From the NCBI RefSeq assembly GCF_002160525.1, contig NZ_NFKT01000041.1, positions 1 through 35,817 of the forward strand: a stretch of DNA of 35,817 nucleotides, given 5' to 3'. This DNA comes from Lachnoclostridium sp. An169. GTDB taxonomy: Bacteria > Bacillota > Clostridia > Lachnospirales > Lachnospiraceae. Position numbers and translations under genes: made by a program. Of this stretch, positions 1 through 7,379 are shown in pieces (positions within the stretch are counted from its first letter, which is position 1; each line of letters begins with the position of its first letter). The notes below the pieces were generated by a model that saw nothing but the letters and a program-made list of their open reading frames with translations, searched no databases and was not told the DNA's origin.

Positions 1-2
1 GC

Positions 3-149
3 AAGAAGTGCAGCAAATGCGGGAAGGTGAAAGAAACACTGGAATTATCCGAGCGGACCTATCATTGCGGCTGTGGAAATCATATGGACAGGGATGTAAA
101 CGCGGCGATCAATATCCGGGAGGAAGGAAAGCGGTTATTATGCGCATAA
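3..149 (+). CDS. tnpB: TnpB (IS200/IS605 family RNA-guided nuclease), C-terminal fragment at window edge
   Basis: Only the last 48 residues are inside the window; the gene continues off the left edge. The fragment carries the C-terminal zinc-ribbon of TnpB: CSKC near the start, then CGC, followed directly by the DRDVNAAINI signature, whose Asp is the last RuvC catalytic residue. It ends in TAA at 147-149. TnpB proteins are RNA-guided endonucleases that help retain IS200/IS605 elements. The right end of the element and its probable guide RNA follow immediately. The visible part is intact; whether the rest is intact, and whether a tnpA accompanies it, cannot be seen. Confidence 0.93.
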   Translation, partial: KKCSKCGKVKETLELSERTYHCGCGNHMDRDVNAAINIREEGKRLLCA

Positions 150-293
150 CTGCGCGGAAAAAGATGTCCGTATCCGGACAATAAAAGAACCGTCGGGTCG
201 GCGGGGATAGCCTGTTGATACTTAGCCCGTTGGGGCTGATGAGCAGGAAGCTCCCACTTCAAACCGTCAGGTTAAGTGGCGAGAGGAGGTCAC
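150..293 (+). mobile_element. IS200/IS605 right end with probable omega RNA (reRNA) 3' scaffold
   Basis: After the tnpB stop lies a structured non-coding stretch. It includes an imperfect hairpin at 254-279 (CCACTT pairing with AAGTGG, inner AACC with GGTT, tetraloop GTCA) and ends in GAGAGGAGGTCAC at about 281-293. This layout, a subterminal hairpin just inside the right end and downstream of tnpB, is typical of IS200/IS605 elements. The right end doubles as the 3' scaffold of the omega RNA and the adjacent flanking DNA serves as the guide. The exact boundary near 293 is inferred. Confidence 0.65.
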
Positions 294-357
294 AATGTAT
301 GGGTATCCGAGTGTGATCCATTAGGGACGGAAGGACAGTGGATGAACAGCGGAGAGC

Positions 358-1002
358 ATGGGGGAGAAAAAGAAAATGAGCAGAGTGGCAGAGAATGAAG
401 GAAAAAGCGAAACGGGAAAACATCTTTACCTGATTGGAGGGCCGATGGGAGTGGGGAAGACGACGGTGGGACAGATCTTGAAAAAGATGCTTCCAGACTG
501 TGTTTATCTGGACGGCGACTGGTGCTGGGATATGGATCCGTTTACCGTGACGGACGAGACAAAACGCATGGTGATCGAAAATATCTGTGCACTTCTAAAT
601 AATTTTCTGAAGTGCAGCGCATATGAAAATATCGTGTTCTGCTGGGTGATGCATGAGCAGGGGATCATCGATGAGATTCTGGCACGGTTAGCGTTCGGCG
701 GTGACGCAGACAGTGATATCGGAAGCGATATCGGCGGTGACGCAGACAGTGATATCAGGAGTGATGCCGGCAATGACAGAAGTGGGAAGACTTATGAGGT
801 CAGGAAAATCTCGCTTGTATGTGAGAAAGCGGAACTGGAGCGGAGGATCCGCCGGGACGTGGAGAGAGGAGTGCGGGAGCCGGGCGTGCTCGAGCGAAGC
901 CTTGCCTACATCCCGCTGTACGAGACGCTCGATACGGTAAAAATCGATGTGACCGGGCAAACATCATGGGAGACGGCGGAAACGATTGTCAACCTGGGAT
1001 AA
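358..1002 (+). CDS. P-loop nucleotide kinase-like / AAA family ATPase
   Basis: 214 aa. The N-terminal region contains a Walker A/P-loop, GGPMGVGKTT, at about residues 27-36, followed by a YLDGDW motif like those of small shikimate/gluconate-type kinases and uncharacterised Firmicute nucleoside kinase-like proteins. A C-terminal ELERRIRRDVERG segment resembles the Arg-rich lid of such kinases. The substrate is unknown. Residues about 114-137 are a low-complexity Asp/Ser/Gly insertion (DADSDI repeats) encoded by a perfect DNA repeat at 695-756; it probably forms a loop. The start could be ATG 358 or ATG 376; both have weak purine-rich sites. The gene stands alone between the IS605 end and the T-box leader. 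Confidence 0.75.
   Translation: MGEKKKMSRVAENEGKSETGKHLYLIGGPMGVGKTTVGQILKKMLPDCVYLDGDWCWDMDPFTVTDETKRMVIENICALLNNFLKCSAYENIVFCWVMHEQGIIDEILARLAFGGDADSDIGSDIGGDADSDIRSDAGNDRSGKTYEVRKISLVCEKAELERRIRRDVERGVREPGVLERSLAYIPLYETLDTVKIDVTGQTSWETAETIVNLG
695..756 (+). repeat. In-frame tandem repeat, 26 bp identical, period 36 bp
   Basis: The 26-bp stretch at 695-720 recurs exactly at 731-756, a 36-bp (12-codon) period inside the P-loop kinase gene. It encodes the repeated Gly-Asp-Ala-Asp-Ser-Asp-Ile loop. The length keeps the reading frame, so copy number could vary without destroying the protein. Confidence 0.9.
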
Positions 1003-1036
1003 AGCGTCCGATGACGGCGCAGAACTTTTTACGGTC

Positions 1037-1065
1037 TTGACTTTCTCCGGTCCGTGTGCTAACCT
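1037..1065 (+). promoter_or_regulatory. Candidate promoter for the T-box/metG transcript
   Basis: TTGACT at 1037-1042 and TAACCT at 1060-1065 are separated by 17 bp and lie about 35 bp before the first T-box helix. The -10 match is weak (3 of 6). The call rests mainly on the good -35, the spacing and the position. Confidence 0.4.
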
Positions 1066-1099
1066 TTTTACAGACCAAAAATCTGGCAATATTGAAAAA

Positions 1100-1410
1100 G
1101 CATTGACGAAGAGAGTAGTCTGTCAGAGATTCTACAGAGAAGTCCCGTGAGGCGGTGAGCGCCGGAGCTGAGAGGGATGGATGGAAGACAGATGAAGATG
1201 GCTTCCGAGCAGCGCACCGAACTGGGAGGGATGGCAGAAAAGGTATCTGTGATCCGGAGATTTTCAGCAAGGCTGCGATGGGTCCGCCCGTTACAGCGGA
1301 GGAGTACTGACTGGTACTCGCTGAGGTCCGTTTCCGTGAGGGTTGGACGAAAAGAAGTGGTAACACGGTTTATTCCCGTCTTCTTGGTTGCAGGAAGGCG
1401 GATTTTTTTG
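1100..1410 (+). ncRNA. T-box riboswitch leader, Met-specific, for metG
   Basis: Stem I is recognisable. GAAG 1108-1111 pairs with CTTC 1202-1205. The loop-E strand AGTA is at 1114-1117. TCTGTC 1119-1124 pairs with GACAGA 1187-1192. Then GAA 1194-1196 is followed by specifier codon ATG at 1198-1200, that is methionine. Distal elements (AGAGAAG bulge, GGTGAG loop) lie at about 1136-1160. The antiterminator is clear: AAGAAG 1352-1357, a 7-nt bulge TGGTAAC 1358-1364, ACGG 1365-1368 pairing with CCGT 1376-1379, then CTTCTT 1380-1385. TGGT complements the ACCA end of tRNA-Met. Uncharged tRNA-Met should stabilise the antiterminator and permit metG transcription; charged tRNA leaves the terminator at 1376-1409. 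Confidence 0.92.
1376..1409 (+). terminator. T-box regulated intrinsic terminator
   Basis: CCGTCTTC 1376-1383 pairs with GAAGGCGG 1394-1401 (one G-U pair), followed by a run of seven T (1403-1409). The left arm overlaps the antiterminator strand 1376-1385, so the two structures exclude each other. Confidence 0.9.
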
Positions 1411-1428
1411 TGCTTCTGTGAGGCATTT

Positions 1429-1705
1429 GGGGACAGGTCTTTTTTCAGTTTGGGACACACTGCCTGTTAATTGGGGACGTAGCACAATTAAAAAAGGGAC
1501 AGGGCTGAGACGGCAGGAAGCGGCCTGAGGAAAGCGGGGTACGGCGAAAAGCCGCGAGAAATCAAGGCTTTAGAGATTTTGTCAGAAGTTGATCGGAAGA
1601 AGATTCAGACAGAAAATGGTCGAAAAAGGGACGGGGTAAAACTCAAAAAGGGACACAGCAACGTTTAATCGGGGACGTAGTAAAATTGAATTTTACTACG
1701 TCCCC
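1429..1705 (+). repeat. GGGAC-box repeat block (REP-like) between T-box and metG
   Basis: This stretch without a convincing gene contains seven GGGAC or GGGGAC boxes on the plus strand (about 1429, 1452, 1473, 1496, 1628, 1650, 1671) and one inverted copy (1700-1705). Several continue as GGGGACGTAG or GGGACACA. It ends in a 35-nt palindrome. The block lies between the T-box terminator (ends 1409) and the metG ribosome binding site (1708-1714), so it forms part of the metG 5' UTR. The pattern recalls REP/RAYT-type dispersed repeats; no transposase is seen nearby. Short open frames across 1068-1630 show no recognisable domain and were not called. Confidence 0.6.
1671..1705. repeat. 35-nt perfect palindrome abutting the metG Shine-Dalgarno
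   Basis: The 17-bp arms 1671-1687 and 1689-1705 are exactly complementary around a single central base at 1688. The arms run GGGGACGTAG then TAAAATT. The right arm stops two bases before the AAGGAGG ribosome binding site of metG (1708-1714). In RNA it would form a strong hairpin needing a few opened central pairs. Confidence 0.9.
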
Positions 1706-1719
1706 GGAAGGAGGTAATT

Positions 1720-3666
1720 ATGTCAGAGAAACCAAAATACTACATCACCACCGCCATCGCCTACACTTCCGGCAAGCCGCATATCGGCAACACGTACGAG
1801 GTCGTGCTTGCGGATGCGATTGCGCGCTACAAGAGAAGCCAGGGCTATGACGTATTCTTCCAGACCGGCACAGACGAGCACGGTCAGAAGATTGAGCTGA
1901 AAGCGGAAGAAGCAGGTGTTACGCCGAAAGAATTCGTGGACAGTGTATCCGGCGAGATCAAAAGGATCTGGGATCTGATGGATACGTCTTACGACAAGTT
2001 CATCCGGACTACGGATGACTATCATGAGAAACAGGTACAGAAGATCTTTAAAAAGCTGTACGAGCAGGGGGACATTTACAAGGGATATTATGAGGGAATG
2101 TACTGTACTCCGTGCGAGTCATTCTTTACAGAGTCACAGCTGGTAGACGGGAAATGTCCGGACTGCGGCCGCGAGGTACAGCCGGCGAAGGAGGAAGCGT
2201 ATTTCTTCAGAATGAGCAAATATGCGGACCGTCTGATCGAGCATATCAACACGCATCCGGAGTTCATCCAGCCGGTATCCCGCAAGAACGAGATGATGAA
2301 CAACTTCCTTCTTCCGGGACTGCAGGACCTGTGTGTGTCGAGAACGTCTTTCAAGTGGGGCATCCCGGTTGATTTTGACGACAAGCATGTGGTCTATGTA
2401 TGGCTTGACGCGCTGACCAACTATATCACGGGAATCGGATATGACGCGGACGGAAACAGCACGGAGCAGTTTGAGAAGCTCTGGCCTGCAGACCTGCACC
2501 TGATCGGAAAGGATATCATCCGCTTCCATACGATCTACTGGCCGATCTTCCTGATGGCTCTGGGCCTTCCGCTTCCGAAGCAGGTGTTCGGCCATCCGTG
2601 GCTTCTGCAGGGAGACGGCAAGATGAGCAAATCCAAGGGAAATGTGCTCTATGCCGACGAGCTGGTTGATTTCTTCGGGGTGGATGCGGTGCGCTATTTC
2701 GTGCTTCATGAGATGCCTTTTGAAAATGACGGCGTCATCACATGGGAGCTGATGGTGGAGCGCCTCAACTCGGATCTTGCCAACACTCTTGGAAATCTTG
2801 TAAACCGCACGGTTTCCATGACGAACAAATATTTCGGGGGAACAGTGACGGACAAAGGTGTGGCGGAAGAGGTTGACGCTGACCTGAAGGCTGTTATGGA
2901 AAACACTCCGAAAGCCGTTGACGCGAAGATGAACGATCTGAGAGTTGCCGATGCCATCACAGAGATCTTCAATCTGTTCAAGCGCTGCAACAAATACATT
3001 GATGAGACGATGCCCTGGGTTCTTGCAAAGGATGAGGCGAAGAAAGACCGCCTGGAGACCGTGCTCTGGAACCTGATCCAGGGAATCTCCGTGGGCGCAA
3101 AGCTCCTTGAGTCCTTCATGCCGTCCACCAGCAAAAAGATCCTGGAGCAGCTCGGCGGCGGACATGTGACGGATAAGCCGGAGATCCTCTTCCAGAGACT
3201 TGACCTGGAAGAAGTGATGAAGAAGGTGGAAGAGCTTCACCCGCACAAAGAGGAAACTGCAGCGGACAGCGGAGAAAATGCATCGCCGCAGAATGGAGAA
3301 AACGGTACAGAGAAGGCAGTTATCGATATTGAGCCGAAGGACGAGATCACTTTTGAACAGTTCGGCACAATGCAGTTCCAGGTGGGCGAGATCATCGCCT
3401 GCGAGGCTGTGAAGAAGTCGAAGAAGCTGCTCTGCTCCCAGGTGAGGATCGGCAGCCAGGTGAAACAGATCGTTTCTGGAATTAAAGCGCACTACACACC
3501 GGAAGAGATGGTAGGCAAGAAGGTTATGGTCCTTGTGAACTTAAAGCCTGCGAAGCTCGCCGGAGTGCTCTCGGAAGGAATGCTGCTCTGCGCGGAGGAC
3601 GCAGACGGCAATCTGTCGCTGATGGTGCCGGAGAAGGATATGCCGGCAGGAGCGGAGATCTGTTAA
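1720..3666 (+). CDS. metG: Methionine--tRNA ligase
   Basis: 648 aa, full length for the bacterial form with a C-terminal tRNA-binding domain. It charges tRNA-Met with methionine in the cytoplasm (EC 6.1.1.10). The class I signature HIGN is near residue 21, and KMSKS at 301-305 is the ATP-binding loop. A single knuckle with CTPC (C129, C132) and CPDC (C146, C149) should bind zinc. After an acidic linker (about 500-540), residues about 545-648 form a Trbp111-like OB-fold. The start ATG is preceded by AAGGAGG at 1708-1714. Expression should be controlled by the upstream Met T-box, which is separated from the gene by about 300 nt of repeat-rich DNA. A strong hairpin at 3733-3784 closes the unit. 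Confidence 0.98.
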   Translation: MSEKPKYYITTAIAYTSGKPHIGNTYEVVLADAIARYKRSQGYDVFFQTGTDEHGQKIELKAEEAGVTPKEFVDSVSGEIKRIWDLMDTSYDKFIRTTDDYHEKQVQKIFKKLYEQGDIYKGYYEGMYCTPCESFFTESQLVDGKCPDCGREVQPAKEEAYFFRMSKYADRLIEHINTHPEFIQPVSRKNEMMNNFLLPGLQDLCVSRTSFKWGIPVDFDDKHVVYVWLDALTNYITGIGYDADGNSTEQFEKLWPADLHLIGKDIIRFHTIYWPIFLMALGLPLPKQVFGHPWLLQGDGKMSKSKGNVLYADELVDFFGVDAVRYFVLHEMPFENDGVITWELMVERLNSDLANTLGNLVNRTVSMTNKYFGGTVTDKGVAEEVDADLKAVMENTPKAVDAKMNDLRVADAITEIFNLFKRCNKYIDETMPWVLAKDEAKKDRLETVLWNLIQGISVGAKLLESFMPSTSKKILEQLGGGHVTDKPEILFQRLDLEEVMKKVEELHPHKEETAADSGENASPQNGENGTEKAVIDIEPKDEITFEQFGTMQFQVGEIIACEAVKKSKKLLCSQVRIGSQVKQIVSGIKAHYTPEEMVGKKVMVLVNLKPAKLAGVLSEGMLLCAEDADGNLSLMVPEKDMPAGAEIC

Positions 3667-4083
3667 AAACAGAATACGGAACAATGGGAACAGAATCCTG
3701 AACAAATGGAAATAGAATTCTAAACAACGATATGCCCCGCAGGAACGGCAGTGTGATTGCACACAAGGCTGAACCTGCGGGGCACTTTTATGCGGCTTTA
3801 TCCAAAACATACGGGAAATTTCAGAATAGAGGGAATTATTTTCTGGCTCGTTTTGATTTTCTGATACTGTGTCTTCTCTGGAATGCTCCAGATCGAAAAA
3901 AACGTCCGGGCTGATATCATATAATTCACATATTCGCTGAAATTTCTCCAGGTCAGGCAGACATACATCATTCTCCCACTTTGAGATTGTCTGCCGTGAA
4001 ACCAGAAGCTTTTCTGCGGCTTCACTCTGGGACAGCTTTTTTGCTGTTCTGGCAGTTCTTAATTTTTCTCCGACAGTATTCAA
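3541..4083 (-). CDS. XRE-family HTH regulator, 3' part apparently decayed
   Basis: The open frame is 180 aa. Residues 1-70 form a clear Cro/CI-type helix-turn-helix domain (QSEAAEKLLVSRQTISKWEN) that would bind DNA as a repressor. After about residue 90 the sequence loses family character. The frame runs through the metG terminator hairpin and 126 bp antisense into the 3' end of metG, which is unlikely for a selected protein. I read it as a regulator whose natural C-terminus has been lost or frame-shifted. The start is TTG at 4083, about 35 nt below a near-consensus promoter (4125-4153); the ribosome binding site is weak. Target genes are unknown. Confidence 0.6.
   Translation of the reverse strand: MNTVGEKLRTARTAKKLSQSEAAEKLLVSRQTISKWENDVCLPDLEKFQRICELYDISPDVFFDLEHSREDTVSENQNEPENNSLYSEISRMFWIKPHKSAPQVQPCVQSHCRSCGAYRCLEFYFHLFRILFPLFRILFLTDLRSCRHILLRHHQRQIAVCVLRAEQHSFREHSGELRRL
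3733..3784. terminator. Bidirectional intrinsic terminator after metG
   Basis: An 11-bp GC-rich stem (3733-3743 with 3774-3784) is followed by a short T-rich tract on the plus strand. It lies 66 bp past the metG stop. On the minus strand it falls inside the reading frame of the converging XRE-type gene, which suggests that gene functionally ends before it. Confidence 0.75.
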
Positions 4084-4124
4084 AATTTCATCTCGCGCAA
4101 TTAAATAGTGTCTTATGAAGCATA

Positions 4125-4153
4125 ATTATACCAGATAGGATGTGTGTTTTCAA
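4125..4153 (-). promoter_or_regulatory. Sigma-A type promoter for the XRE regulator
   Basis: Read on the minus strand, TTGAAA (4153-4148) and a perfect TATAAT (4130-4125) are separated by 17 bp. It lies 42 bp upstream of the TTG start at 4083. It is one of the best promoter matches in the window. Confidence 0.8.
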
Positions 4154-4362
4154 TTTGCAAAAAGTTAAGGTGAAATAGATTGGACTTGGAAAATGCTGCT
4201 CAAGCCCCTGATCCGACGGGGGAGGATTGCAATGACGATTCCGGATAAACATCATCAAACAAAATATCAAAAAATAACAATTCTATTCTCAAATAATGAA
4301 AAGAAATTCCTTTGTTTTTCCTCTATAATTTATAAAGCAGCAAAAAACAGATTATCAAAAAT

Positions 4363-4391
4363 ATGACACCCACCCGGATATCTGATATACT
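4363..4391 (+). promoter_or_regulatory. Sigma-A type promoter for the AraC regulator / sugar locus
   Basis: ATGACA at 4363-4368 and TATACT at 4386-4391 are separated by exactly 17 bp and end 29 bp before the ATG at 4421. The rest of the 4154-4420 gap is AT-rich and shows no gene. Confidence 0.65.
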
Positions 4392-4420
4392 GACAGAAAA
4401 AAGGATATCAGGTGAGAAAT

Positions 4421-5254
4421 ATGGCTGAACTATACGAAAAGGAACTGTTCATCTTTAATCAGGTCCCGGTGAGGATTTTCAACCATGCGTTTGAGCGGGA
4501 AAATATTTTCACGCCGCTGCACTGGCACCGCAATATTGAATTCAATCTGACCACCGGAGGGCGGATCCGTTACATGATTGACGGATGTGAAAGCGAGGAG
4601 CATCCCGGGGACTGGAATGTGGTAAACAGCGGCGAGCTCCACTCCAACCACTGGATCGGCAGGGAGGACATTTTTACCGGTGTCTCCGTGCAGATTTCCA
4701 AATCATTTATGGATACCTGGATGGGAGAGAAGGCGCGCTTCTGTCTGCCGGAAGAGAAAAGCCGGCGGGAGAGAGGGGCTCAGATCCTGACCCGGTTCGG
4801 AGAACTGAAAAAAAGACAGGGGAACAGCAGAAATGCCGGTGTTCTCGAGGAGATGGAGCTGGTCTTTCACTTCCTGCGTTTTCTGCAGGAGTGCTGTATT
4901 GCCCCGGACGCCGGGAAAAGTTCTTCCGGTTCAAAGCCTCAGGAAAATATCAAGAAGATCATCAACTATCTGGACCGGCATTATATGGAAAATGTAACGC
5001 TGACAGGCGTGGCGGAAGAATTTCACTATACGCCCGCCCATCTTTCCCGGATGTTCCGGGAGCAGATCGGCTTCAATTTCCATGAATACCTTCAGAGTGT
5101 GAGACTGATGAACTGTGTCAATGAGATGAAAAAAGATCCGCAGATTCAGCTTATGGCATGTGCCCTTAACAACGGATTTCCGAATGCCCGCTCATTTATA
5201 GAGACATTCCGGAAAACGTTCGGATGCACGCCGTCCGAGTGGATAAAGAGCTGA
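4421..5254 (+). CDS. AraC-family transcriptional regulator with cupin sensor domain
   Basis: 277 aa. Residues about 15-100 form an AraC-type cupin sensor domain (PLHWHRNIEFNL motif), and residues about 180-277 carry two helix-turn-helix motifs of the AraC/XylS type ending GCTPSEW. Such proteins usually bind a sugar ligand and activate adjacent catabolic genes. ATG 4421 is preferred over the in-frame GTG at 4412 because AGGTGAG (4410-4416) is correctly placed as its ribosome binding site. A promoter lies at 4363-4391. The gene heads the carbohydrate locus and is followed 23 bp later by an esterase, so it probably controls the esterase/transport genes. The inducer is not known. Confidence 0.9.
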   Translation: MAELYEKELFIFNQVPVRIFNHAFERENIFTPLHWHRNIEFNLTTGGRIRYMIDGCESEEHPGDWNVVNSGELHSNHWIGREDIFTGVSVQISKSFMDTWMGEKARFCLPEEKSRRERGAQILTRFGELKKRQGNSRNAGVLEEMELVFHFLRFLQECCIAPDAGKSSSGSKPQENIKKIINYLDRHYMENVTLTGVAEEFHYTPAHLSRMFREQIGFNFHEYLQSVRLMNCVNEMKKDPQIQLMACALNNGFPNARSFIETFRKTFGCTPSEWIKS

Positions 5255-5277
5255 ATGAAGAATCAGGAGGGGAAATT

Positions 5278-6108
5278 ATGGCATTTTTAAAACTGCAGTA
5301 CAAATCTGCCGCGCTGATGCGGGGAATTACGGTAAACATTTATCTGCCGTCTGACGCCATGAGCGGGGAGGTGACGGAACCGCCTTACAGGACGGTGTAT
5401 TTCCTGCCCGGGTACAGTGCGGACAGCACAGAGATCATGACATATCTGGGAATGCGCAGGGAATGTGAGCTCAAAGGCATCGCTATTGTGATTCCGGACG
5501 GATGCAATTCTTTTTATGTGGATCATGAGAAGCGGGGGACATGTTTCTCTACGTTTGTCGGAAAAGAACTGGTGGAGACAACGAGAAAATTCCTGCCCCT
5601 TTCCCACAGAAGAGAGGATACATATATCGGCGGCATTTCCATGGGAGGCTACGGCGCGCTGTACAACGGACTGCGTTTCCGGGATACATTTTCAAAGATC
5701 GCGGCATTATCGCCCAGCGCGGACTGCTGCGATCTGCTGTGCGGACATGCGGATGCGGGCTTCCAGGAAGAAATATTTGCCAACACATTCGGCAGCAGGG
5801 AAGCTTACTATGAAGGCGACACCAACCTTGTGAAATTCTATCAGGAGACGGCAGCGAAGGAACGGGAAATGATTCCGGAGCTGTTTATCGCCTGCGGCGT
5901 ACAGGACGGTCTGGTTTATCCGGCTGTAGAGAAGTTTATGAAGGGGCTGGATGACGGCTGTATTCCATATATATACCGGGGCGGAAACGGCAGCCATGAA
6001 CTGGACTACTGGGAGCGGATGCTGGATCCGACGTTCTCCTTCCTGACGGGAATTAAAGAGGGGACGAAAGACAGGCTGGTTCTCAATCTCCCGGAGAATG
6101 AGAGGTGA
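5278..6108 (+). CDS. CE1-like alpha/beta-hydrolase esterase (esterase D/tributyrin esterase type)
   Basis: 276 aa, about the usual length of the putative esterase family (PF00756). The nucleophile elbow GISMGGYGA places the catalytic serine at about residue 121; a candidate Asp lies in CGVQDGL (about 210) and the His in NGSHELDYW (about 240). There is no signal peptide, so it should be cytoplasmic. The family removes acyl groups from sugars or small alcohols. ATG 5278 is chosen because AGGAGGGG sits 5-12 bases upstream; the longer frame from 5224 overlaps the AraC gene. It is the first of three esterases in the locus and is only about 38% similar by eye to the third (11449-12246). Confidence 0.9.
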   Translation: MAFLKLQYKSAALMRGITVNIYLPSDAMSGEVTEPPYRTVYFLPGYSADSTEIMTYLGMRRECELKGIAIVIPDGCNSFYVDHEKRGTCFSTFVGKELVETTRKFLPLSHRREDTYIGGISMGGYGALYNGLRFRDTFSKIAALSPSADCCDLLCGHADAGFQEEIFANTFGSREAYYEGDTNLVKFYQETAAKEREMIPELFIACGVQDGLVYPAVEKFMKGLDDGCIPYIYRGGNGSHELDYWERMLDPTFSFLTGIKEGTKDRLVLNLPENER

Positions 6109-6114
6109 AATCAT

Positions 6115-7290
6115 ATGGAAAGAACAGATCTTACGGCGCAGCCGCTCTCTTTCTGTCCGGTGATCCCGCCGGCAGGGGAGCCGCAGCCGGTTACGCAGGA
6201 CAAAGAGGGAAATGTGTGGGTCAACATCCGGGCGGATCATGCGTCCCGGGTCGCGATGCGGATTTACGAGGAGGAGTATCCTTTTGAGAAGGGAGACGAC
6301 GGAATCTGGCATCTGAAATATCCTTTCCGGGACGGCATTGTCTATGTCCAGCTCCTGATCGACGGGATGGAGGTCATGACGCCATATCTTCCCGTCTGCT
6401 ACGGATACAGCCGCCCTTACAACTGTATTATGCTGGAAGAAACCGAAGAACGGTACGATGTACCGGAAGGGGAGTCCGGAGCTGCGGAACTGGCGGGCAC
6501 GGTGGATTTCTACCGCCTGAAAGATGTGTCCCACGGCGCAGTGCGCAGGGAGTATTATTTTTCCTCCGTGACCGGAGAATGGGAGAGCGCGCTTGTGTAT
6601 ACCCCGCCGGGATATGATGAGAATACGGACAGAGTATATCCGATTCTCTACCTGCAGCACGGGCACGGGGAGAATGAGACGGGATGGACAGCTGCCGGAA
6701 AGGTGAACTTTATACTGGACAACCTGATCGCGGAAGGAAAGGCGGTTCCGTTCCTCGTCATTATGAATAACGGTATGGTGCAGACGGCAGCAGGCGAACG
6801 GCGCCGCGTGGTGGACCACACTCTGTTTCCGGAGCTTCTTATGAAAGATATCATCCCCTGGGCGCAGAGCCGGTTCCGGATCGGCGAGGGGAAAGAATAC
6901 CGGGCGATGGCAGGTCTGTCCATGGGCTCAATCCAGACGGCGGTCACCACGTTCACCTATCCGGAGTATTTCAGTTACGTGGGAATCTTCAGCGGATTCC
7001 TTCATGATTTTATCCAGGGGCACGGGCAGATGGATATGATCCGCAGGGGACCGTCTGAAAACGCTCACCTGAAAGCTCTGGACGATCCGGAGAAATTCAG
7101 GAAGGACTTCCGGGTGTTCTTCCGGGGGATCGGGAAGAGTGATCCGTTTCTGGATTATTTTATGGAAGATGAGAAGCTCCTTGAGGAAAAAGGCGTTTCC
7201 TGTGTGAAGAAGATGTACGAAGGAGCTCATGACTGGAATGTGTGGAGAAGGTGTATCCGGGATTTCGCACAGTTAATTTTCAAGGTGTGA
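6115..7290 (+). CDS. CE1-like esterase with N-terminal E-set/CBM48-like domain
   Basis: 391 aa. Residues about 15-110 look like an immunoglobulin-like E-set domain (VWVNIRADHASRVAMRIYE), as in enterochelin esterases and many bacterial feruloyl/acetylxylan esterases. Residues about 135-391 are the PF00756 hydrolase. GLSMGS gives Ser269, FRGIGKSDPF a candidate Asp at about 343, and GAHDW a His at about 372. There is no signal peptide. It starts 6 bp after the previous esterase with GAGAGGTG as ribosome binding site, so the two are co-translated in one operon. It probably deacylates an imported sugar ester or oligosaccharide; the substrate cannot be read from sequence. Confidence 0.9.
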   Translation: MERTDLTAQPLSFCPVIPPAGEPQPVTQDKEGNVWVNIRADHASRVAMRIYEEEYPFEKGDDGIWHLKYPFRDGIVYVQLLIDGMEVMTPYLPVCYGYSRPYNCIMLEETEERYDVPEGESGAAELAGTVDFYRLKDVSHGAVRREYYFSSVTGEWESALVYTPPGYDENTDRVYPILYLQHGHGENETGWTAAGKVNFILDNLIAEGKAVPFLVIMNNGMVQTAAGERRRVVDHTLFPELLMKDIIPWAQSRFRIGEGKEYRAMAGLSMGSIQTAVTTFTYPEYFSYVGIFSGFLHDFIQGHGQMDMIRRGPSENAHLKALDDPEKFRKDFRVFFRGIGKSDPFLDYFMEDEKLLEEKGVSCVKKMYEGAHDWNVWRRCIRDFAQLIFKV

Positions 7291-7379
7291 ATATACGGCG
7301 GCATAGCCGGCGGCGACGGTCGTACAGAATACAGATAAAAATATAGATAAGGAAACGAAAGTAACAGGAGGCAGGTAAA

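Noticed and set aside
1068..1470. Short open frames of 97-130 aa on both strands around the metG leader
   Set aside because: They overlap the T-box riboswitch, whose structure explains the sequence, and show no recognisable protein family.
2134..3492. 452-aa open frame on the minus strand across metG
   Set aside because: It lies fully antisense to the coding region of a clear metG, shows no domain, and lacks a ribosome binding site; it is a codon-bias shadow.
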